Below, in pieces: positions 13,516 to 17,169 of a stretch of DNA of 17,169 bases. This DNA is from Minisyncoccota bacterium (GTDB taxonomy: Bacteria > Patescibacteriota > Minisyncoccia > Phycocordibacterales > JAQTLZ01): NCBI GenBank assembly GCA_028710915.1, contig JAQTTF010000014.1:1-17169 (forward strand), written 5' to 3'. The translations under genes and the position numbers were made by a program. A model generated the notes under the pieces. It was not told the origin of the DNA and searched no databases. It saw nothing but the letters and a program-made list of their open reading frames with translations. Every line of letters begins with the position of its first letter. Positions within the stretch are counted from its first letter, which is position 1.

Positions 13516-15783
13516 TTAGTGGCTCAATGCGTTGCACTCGTCTAATTGTGACTGTATATCAGCTCCAACTGAATTAATCTGGTCCGTGAGATTCTTCATA
13601 TCATCTTCAAGTGTGCCTCCTGTGTTTGAATATTGTGATTGGTAGCTATTTATGATGTTGTTGATATCAGAAACTGTAGTAGCGGCTACGAGAGCATTTC
13701 GGATTTGCTGCAGAGAATTTGCTTTTGTATCGATAATGGAGATTTCATGTTCTAAGGCGGTTTTTACTGGTTCCAATGTCGTTGAGAACGTCACTCCTGC
13801 TTCATCAATACGCGTTTGCGCCAGGCTCTTGTCACTATCTGAAAGCGGCGGGTCAAACGAAGGGTCAAGCTCATTCTGGTAGCAGGAGGTGAGCTGCCCA
13901 ACAAGATCTCCTGTCTGATTTACCGTACTCAAGGCTCCAGTGTAGAGCGCTCCTCGGTTCGGATCTTTTGCTTTTGCTAAATTTTCATCTATCAGAGCAA
14001 GGCCAGGATTTCTTGTTTGTGCGAGAGTGACGAGATCTGTACCGCCGTTGATCTGATCAATGATTGAGACATTTTGTATTGTCCCGTTTTTATTTTTCTG
14101 CTGTTGTGTCGGCTGGCTAGCACCGCTAAGACCGTTTAATCCCGTAACAGCGAAATTCATAAGCTGACCCATGAGAGCATTTATGATTTCATTAATGTCG
14201 TGGACATTTTCAAGCGTGACAAGATCGCTTCCGAGCGCTTGATTCAAAGAGTCGCGGATGACAGAGCCGGGAGTAACTACGCTTGTGTGAAGGCAAGGGC
14301 CCGGCGTAGTTGTTCCGTCAGGTTTTTTCACCGATGGTCCACGTTGGTCGCACGTTGTCTTTGATTGGAATCCGGAAGACCAGCCGAGCTGGGTCTGCGC
14401 GAGCGCTTGTTCCTGGGAAATTTTGCTATCAAGGCGGTCATTGCCTGTGAGAAAAAGTCCCATTGCATTGTTTTGGGGATTTTGAGACATTTGATAAAAG
14501 CCATTCATTCCACCAGCGTAGAAATTTCCTCCAAGGAAGCTGTTTAAGTTTGTTGTATTAGAGAGTGCTCCAGTAAAATTCGGATTAGGATTGAAAGCAC
14601 TATTTTGTGCAGAGAGAATAGCTTGGGCAACCATGGGGCCGTACGGTGTCTGAAGCAGGCCACTTTGAGTGATGAAGGTAGTAGTGACCGTGTTTGAAAT
14701 ATTTTGCATGAATCCCTTGAGGTCGGTGACGAAAGAAGGACCTCCCTTGAATCCCCTGTTTATCCACTGCACAATGCTCGTAGCAATCTGATGCACCATT
14801 CTCTCGGCGATCATCTTTGCGATACCATCAAGACTGAAAGCTTTCGTAGTTTGGGCACCTGTGTGCGCAGCTGTTTTTGCGGCGATATCTTCCAGGGTTT
14901 TTTCTTGTACCGGCACTGTTGTCCCGGTTTGTGCGGCTCCTTCGGCTTTATCAGTTGCAATTTCTGGAGCTTCCAATGCAGATACCGCTGGCCCCACTGC
15001 CCCAGCCATTAGATTTCCTGCTCCTTCCACATTGCCATCAGAAGTCGCTGGGTTATTTACTGCTGGTCCCCCAGTATAGTTAGGATCCCCAGGCATCAAG
15101 CTTGGATCGCCAGGAGGGTACAATACATCGTTTGCCACTTTTTCTTGGGCTGCCTGAGCATCTAAGTTTGCACTAGCCAGTCTTTGCTGGATATCTTCAA
15201 AGGTTGCTTGATCCGGCGGAATAATACCTTGGGCGACATCGATTTGATAAGCAGCCATTTCTTCTTTCACAGCTGCAGCATTTGCGTTTGCCGCATTGAG
15301 GGCATTTTGGTCGTCTATTGCTTGTTGTGTCGGAGATGAGTCAACAGTTGTGGTGTCTGGCGGAGTTATCGACGTTGGCTGAGAGACAGGATTTTTGTAT
15401 GTTGAATCAAAATTTACAGAACTTTGAAATGCGGATGCGCTCGGCTTGGTATCGCTATTAGTAAGATAGTAAGATGCATTTGCTGTTTCGTTGATGTGAT
15501 TTATCCCTCCATTTTGATAAGGGGTAATGGCTCCTGTTGCTGAGTCATAATTCACTGTCCATCCACATTGATTTGGATAAGGACAATAAGCATATGTGTA
15601 GACACCGTTACTGCCGTTGCCTGAGGTTGGAGCCACGTGCATTTCTGTTACAGAATTGCCTATCTTTACGTAGATATGCGTTGGTGGATCAGCATAGACA
15701 TTTTTTACGAATCCTCCGAAAGAGGCGCAAAAAACTAATACGGAGAGTGTTAAACTGAGAGATTTTTTAAGTGAAGAATTCAT
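13516..15783 (-). CDS. Large secreted protein of the T4SS-like block, function unknown
   Basis: 755 aa. Signal peptide about 1-31 (cleavage in VYA before DPP). No further membrane helix is obvious. Regions: a small beta-rich segment with C67 and C73 (36-110), a disordered Thr/Pro/Asn linker (110-155), an Ala/Gln/Glu helical stretch (155-220), another linker (220-290), and then an apparently ordered core. The core contains FSLDGIAKMIAERMVHQIAT followed by SIVQWINRGFKGGPSFVTDL (317-355), an Asn-rich segment (390-450), C478/C497 flanking a Pro-rich loop, and TPGSVIRDSLNQALGSDLVT (504-523). The C-terminal ~100 residues are helical, with C634 and C750. I have seen similar WIN-GF and TPGxVI..LN segments in proteins of CPR T4SS-like loci (recollection, not a search). 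Position before VirB6 suggests a periplasmic or extracellular channel component. Confidence 0.72.
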   Translation of the reverse strand: MNSSLKKSLSLTLSVLVFCASFGGFVKNVYADPPTHIYVKIGNSVTEMHVAPTSGNGSNGVYTYAYCPYPNQCGWTVNYDSATGAITPYQNGGINHINETANASYYLTNSDTKPSASAFQSSVNFDSTYKNPVSQPTSITPPDTTTVDSSPTQQAIDDQNALNAANANAAAVKEEMAAYQIDVAQGIIPPDQATFEDIQQRLASANLDAQAAQEKVANDVLYPPGDPSLMPGDPNYTGGPAVNNPATSDGNVEGAGNLMAGAVGPAVSALEAPEIATDKAEGAAQTGTTVPVQEKTLEDIAAKTAAHTGAQTTKAFSLDGIAKMIAERMVHQIATSIVQWINRGFKGGPSFVTDLKGFMQNISNTVTTTFITQSGLLQTPYGPMVAQAILSAQNSAFNPNPNFTGALSNTTNLNSFLGGNFYAGGMNGFYQMSQNPQNNAMGLFLTGNDRLDSKISQEQALAQTQLGWSSGFQSKTTCDQRGPSVKKPDGTTTPGPCLHTSVVTPGSVIRDSLNQALGSDLVTLENVHDINEIINALMGQLMNFAVTGLNGLSGASQPTQQQKNKNGTIQNVSIIDQINGGTDLVTLAQTRNPGLALIDENLAKAKDPNRGALYTGALSTVNQTGDLVGQLTSCYQNELDPSFDPPLSDSDKSLAQTRIDEAGVTFSTTLEPVKTALEHEISIIDTKANSLQQIRNALVAATTVSDINNIINSYQSQYSNTGGTLEDDMKNLTDQINSVGADIQSQLDECNALSH

Positions 15784-15790
15784 TAAGGTT

Positions 15791-15799
15791 TCTATAGCA
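15791..15799 (-). promoter_or_regulatory. Extended -10 promoter before the 755-aa secreted protein gene
   Basis: On the minus strand TGC-TATAGA (15799-15791), seven bases before the ATG at 15783; predicted transcript is leaderless. It lies just after the hairpin at 15814-15830, so it could restart transcription after termination of the upstream gene. Confidence 0.42.
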
Positions 15800-15813
15800 A
15801 GAAAAAAGAAGAA

Positions 15814-15830
15814 ATGAACTCAAAGTTCAT
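15814..15830 (-). terminator. Possible terminator or attenuator hairpin in the 130-bp intergenic gap
   Basis: Perfect 7-bp stem ATGAACT / AGTTCAT with a 3-nt loop. Read on the minus strand it is followed by a pyrimidine run with six consecutive T, the polarity expected for an intrinsic terminator after the TSP3 protein gene. The stem has only two G-C pairs, so it is weak and could instead be an operator palindrome. Confidence 0.4.
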
Positions 15831-15902
15831 ACTTTTCTCCGTAGATGTAAATGATTTTCTTTCCATTTCTTCGAATGAAGTTAGAAATTAACCAGCATAC
15901 TT

Positions 15903-15908
15903 ATTATA
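15903..15908 (-). promoter_or_regulatory. Possible upstream -10 (TATAAT) in the same gap
   Basis: A perfect TATAAT on the minus strand at 15908-15903, just after the TSP3 protein gene stop. An RNA from here would have a leader of about 110 nt containing the 15814-15830 hairpin. No good -35 is seen. Confidence 0.3.
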
Positions 15909-15913
15909 CGTAC

Positions 15914-16933
15914 TTACTGAACAGGGCGAAAGGTATAACCATACTCATTTTTACTAAAAACGACGCCATTTTTCTGAAAATAATCATTCAAGTCTCTGAT
16001 AGATTGTTCCAATTCTATTTCCGCTCTACTGTAGGCCGAAAGGCTGTTTAAAGTTGTCAGCGGATCTTCAAATACCACTTTCATATTGTTTATAGATTCT
16101 GCTAAGTCTGTGAGAGCGTTTATAAAATTGAGATGGAGTACTGTGGCAGTCGGAGGAATAGATATTTTCATGCCTTGTTCGATAATTGTCCTGTAACGTG
16201 CGATGATCGGATCAAGACCGGAGAGTATTGTCTTGTCTCCGCTCGTGAGCGCTGATTGCAGTATAGAAGTTTCGTTCTCCAGTTTGGCTCTGGTGTTGGT
16301 GATAATAATTTTTCCGAGAATATTTCCGTAGTTTTTAATCGCTGCCTGGCTTCCATCCTCAAGAATTTTAAGTTCTGTACTGTCATGGTGCTTGTAGGTG
16401 GATTGGGTAATACTATTTGCCGCGAGAGTGCCAATGAGCGCACTTTTATCTGCATCGCTCATAACTCCGCTTGATGGTTTTGTTCCCAAATATTCGGCAA
16501 GAAAAGCTCGCGAAAGTTTATCAGTTGCATTCAGATTTTCATCTCCTGAGTTTTCAATAATTTTTTTTATGGCGACGGCTTTTGTGATAGTGTCATTCGG
16601 CGTCGTCCCTGTCGGCGCAGTATTAGGAATTGTCGGATCTCTTCCTTCTTTTACTTCTTCACCATCGGGTGTTCCGTCGCCATCAGTATCGGGATTATTC
16701 AGGTCTGTCTTCCATAATTTTTCTTCCCAATCTTTGAGACCATCGTTGTCGCTGTCTTTGTTTATTTCATTCTCGGCGAGCACTTGCTGGTCCTGATTTT
16801 GAGTATCTGGAGTTTTTGATGCAAAAGGATTCCAGTTTATTTTCCCGCCGAAATTTTTAAAAAAGAAAGTTCCGCCCACGATGAGTACGGCAACTATGAG
16901 AAGGATGATAATTTTATTGCTAGGACGAGTCAT
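15914..16933 (-). CDS. Membrane-anchored protein with two TSP3-type calcium-binding repeats
   Basis: 339 aa from the ATG at 16933-16931. The frame is open to a TTG at 16993, but that start lies in the promoter region and would put 20 charged residues before the membrane anchor. Basic MTRPSNK is followed by a single helix (about 8-26) and a short linker. Two aspartate-rich repeats follow, DSDNDGLKDWEE (60-71) and DTDGDGTPDGEE (82-93), the D-x-D-x-D-G pattern of thrombospondin type 3/EF-hand-like calcium loops. The remaining ~230 residues are mainly helical, without recognised motifs. The helix orientation suggests that the bulk is outside the membrane. It is the first gene of the minus-strand block, 130 bp before the 755-aa gene, so it probably belongs to the same apparatus (inference). 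A weak GGA lies ~10 nt before the ATG. Confidence 0.75.
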   Translation of the reverse strand: MTRPSNKIIILLIVAVLIVGGTFFFKNFGGKINWNPFASKTPDTQNQDQQVLAENEINKDSDNDGLKDWEEKLWKTDLNNPDTDGDGTPDGEEVKEGRDPTIPNTAPTGTTPNDTITKAVAIKKIIENSGDENLNATDKLSRAFLAEYLGTKPSSGVMSDADKSALIGTLAANSITQSTYKHHDSTELKILEDGSQAAIKNYGNILGKIIITNTRAKLENETSILQSALTSGDKTILSGLDPIIARYRTIIEQGMKISIPPTATVLHLNFINALTDLAESINNMKVVFEDPLTTLNSLSAYSRAEIELEQSIRDLNDYFQKNGVVFSKNEYGYTFRPVQ

Positions 16934-16983
16934 AATTATTTCCAAACATGAGAAACGCGTCAGAAACGCTTTTTCCTGCCTCC

Positions 16984-17043
16984 ATTGTATCAAATAAAAT
17001 CTCCTTCGCTTGTGGACAGGCTCATCTTTTTCTCTGATACAAT
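16984..17043. promoter_or_regulatory. Divergent promoter region with a perfect 9-bp inverted repeat
   Basis: ATTGTATCA (16984-16992) and TGATACAAT (17035-17043) are exact inverted repeats separated by 42 bp. Each reads outward as an extended -10 (TGA-TACAAT): one toward the T4SS block, the other toward the + strand gene at the window end. Between them, TGTGGACAG (17011-17019) is CTGTCCACA on the minus strand, similar to the DnaA-box-like sites at the origin. No clear -35 elements. Confidence 0.55.
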
Positions 17044-17169
17044 GAGAATGATGATTTTTAAGAAAATTTTACTCAGAAAGAAAGGAATATTTATCTTTTT
17101 TCTGCTATTTCTAGGCTTTTTTTCCTTTGCTCCAAAAGTAGAAGCGGGCCACCGCATAGTTGATGGTCT
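17042..17169 (+). CDS. Start of a secreted or membrane protein (cut by window edge)
   Basis: Open frame of 42 codons running off the right edge. In-frame ATGs lie at 17042, 17048 and 17051; the last is seven bases after the TACAAT -10, the spacing seen at other starts here, while the first overlaps that -10. From 17042 the product reads MRMMIFKKILLRKKG, then a hydrophobic core (IFIFFLLFLGFFSFAP) and a likely cleavage site near VEA before GHRIVDG. This is a typical Sec signal peptide. Too little remains to name it. It is divergent from the T4SS-like block and may be co-controlled with it through the shared inverted repeat. Confidence 0.6.
   Translation, partial: MRMMIFKKILLRKKGIFIFFLLFLGFFSFAPKVEAGHRIVDG

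Noticed and set aside
2148..16933. Integrative conjugative element
   Set aside because: No integrase, relaxase, VirD4, tRNA or att-like direct repeats are visible; base composition looks like the origin region. It cannot be fully excluded because the right flank is missing.
16934..16993. TTG start at 16993 for the TSP3-repeat protein
   Set aside because: It lies in the divergent promoter repeat and adds 20 residues before a normal membrane anchor; the ATG at 16933 fits better.
1..17169. UGA-as-glycine genetic code (Gracilibacteria type)
   Set aside because: Glycine is encoded by GGN in all motifs and no in-frame TGA interrupts any recognised gene.
1..17169. tRNA, rRNA, riboswitch or CRISPR array
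   Set aside because: Intergenic gaps are short (largest about 190 bp, at the origin) and none shows the folds or repeats of these classes by eye.

Overview
The window looks like chromosomal DNA of a Patescibacteria/CPR bacterium, most likely Parcubacteria-like (inference). The evidence is a compact replication-origin neighbourhood, a small Jag/KhpB without its usual N-terminal domain, almost no Shine-Dalgarno sequences, stop codons that are only TAA or TAG, and a type IV secretion-like locus of the kind found in these genomes. All reading frames read cleanly in the standard code, and TGA is not reassigned.

Left part (1-2190). The 5' end of dnaA runs leftward off the window. A ~190-bp intergenic region with three DnaA-box-like 9-mers separates it from rpmH-rnpA-yidC-khpB on the + strand. 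This is the classic bacterial oriC gene order. The + strand operon ends at an intrinsic terminator that lies inside the 3' coding end of the convergent neighbour.

Main part (2148-16933). Eleven co-directional minus-strand genes form a ~14.8-kb block. In transcription order they are: a membrane-anchored protein with two calcium-binding TSP3-type repeats; a 755-aa secreted protein; a 1252-aa VirB6/TrbL-like polytopic protein with a ~700-residue soluble tail ending in poly-proline; a helical protein with a Pro-rich tail; a PrgI/VirB3-like protein; a 213-aa TraC/VirB4-N-like protein; a VirB4 ATPase; a small polytopic protein with an acidic tail; a secreted protein with three ~103-residue Ig-like repeats; a VirB2/TrbC-like two-helix pilin with a long outward-facing C-terminal extension; and a membrane-anchored beta-propeller-like protein. 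The likely joint role is one envelope-spanning machine: VirB4 gives energy, VirB3/VirB6 make the inner-membrane platform, the pilin makes the fibre, and the anchored or secreted proteins form the outer or contact surface. No relaxase, VirD4 coupling ATPase, VirB8-10 homologue, integrase or att site is visible here, so it does not read as a conjugative element within these limits.

Right edge (17042-17169). A divergent + strand gene with a signal peptide begins. It shares with the T4SS block a 58-bp control region built on a perfect 9-bp inverted repeat.

Regulation. At about half of the starts, a -10-like hexamer sits only 6-10 nt upstream of the start codon, often with an extended TGn. This suggests that leaderless or near-leaderless transcripts are common here.
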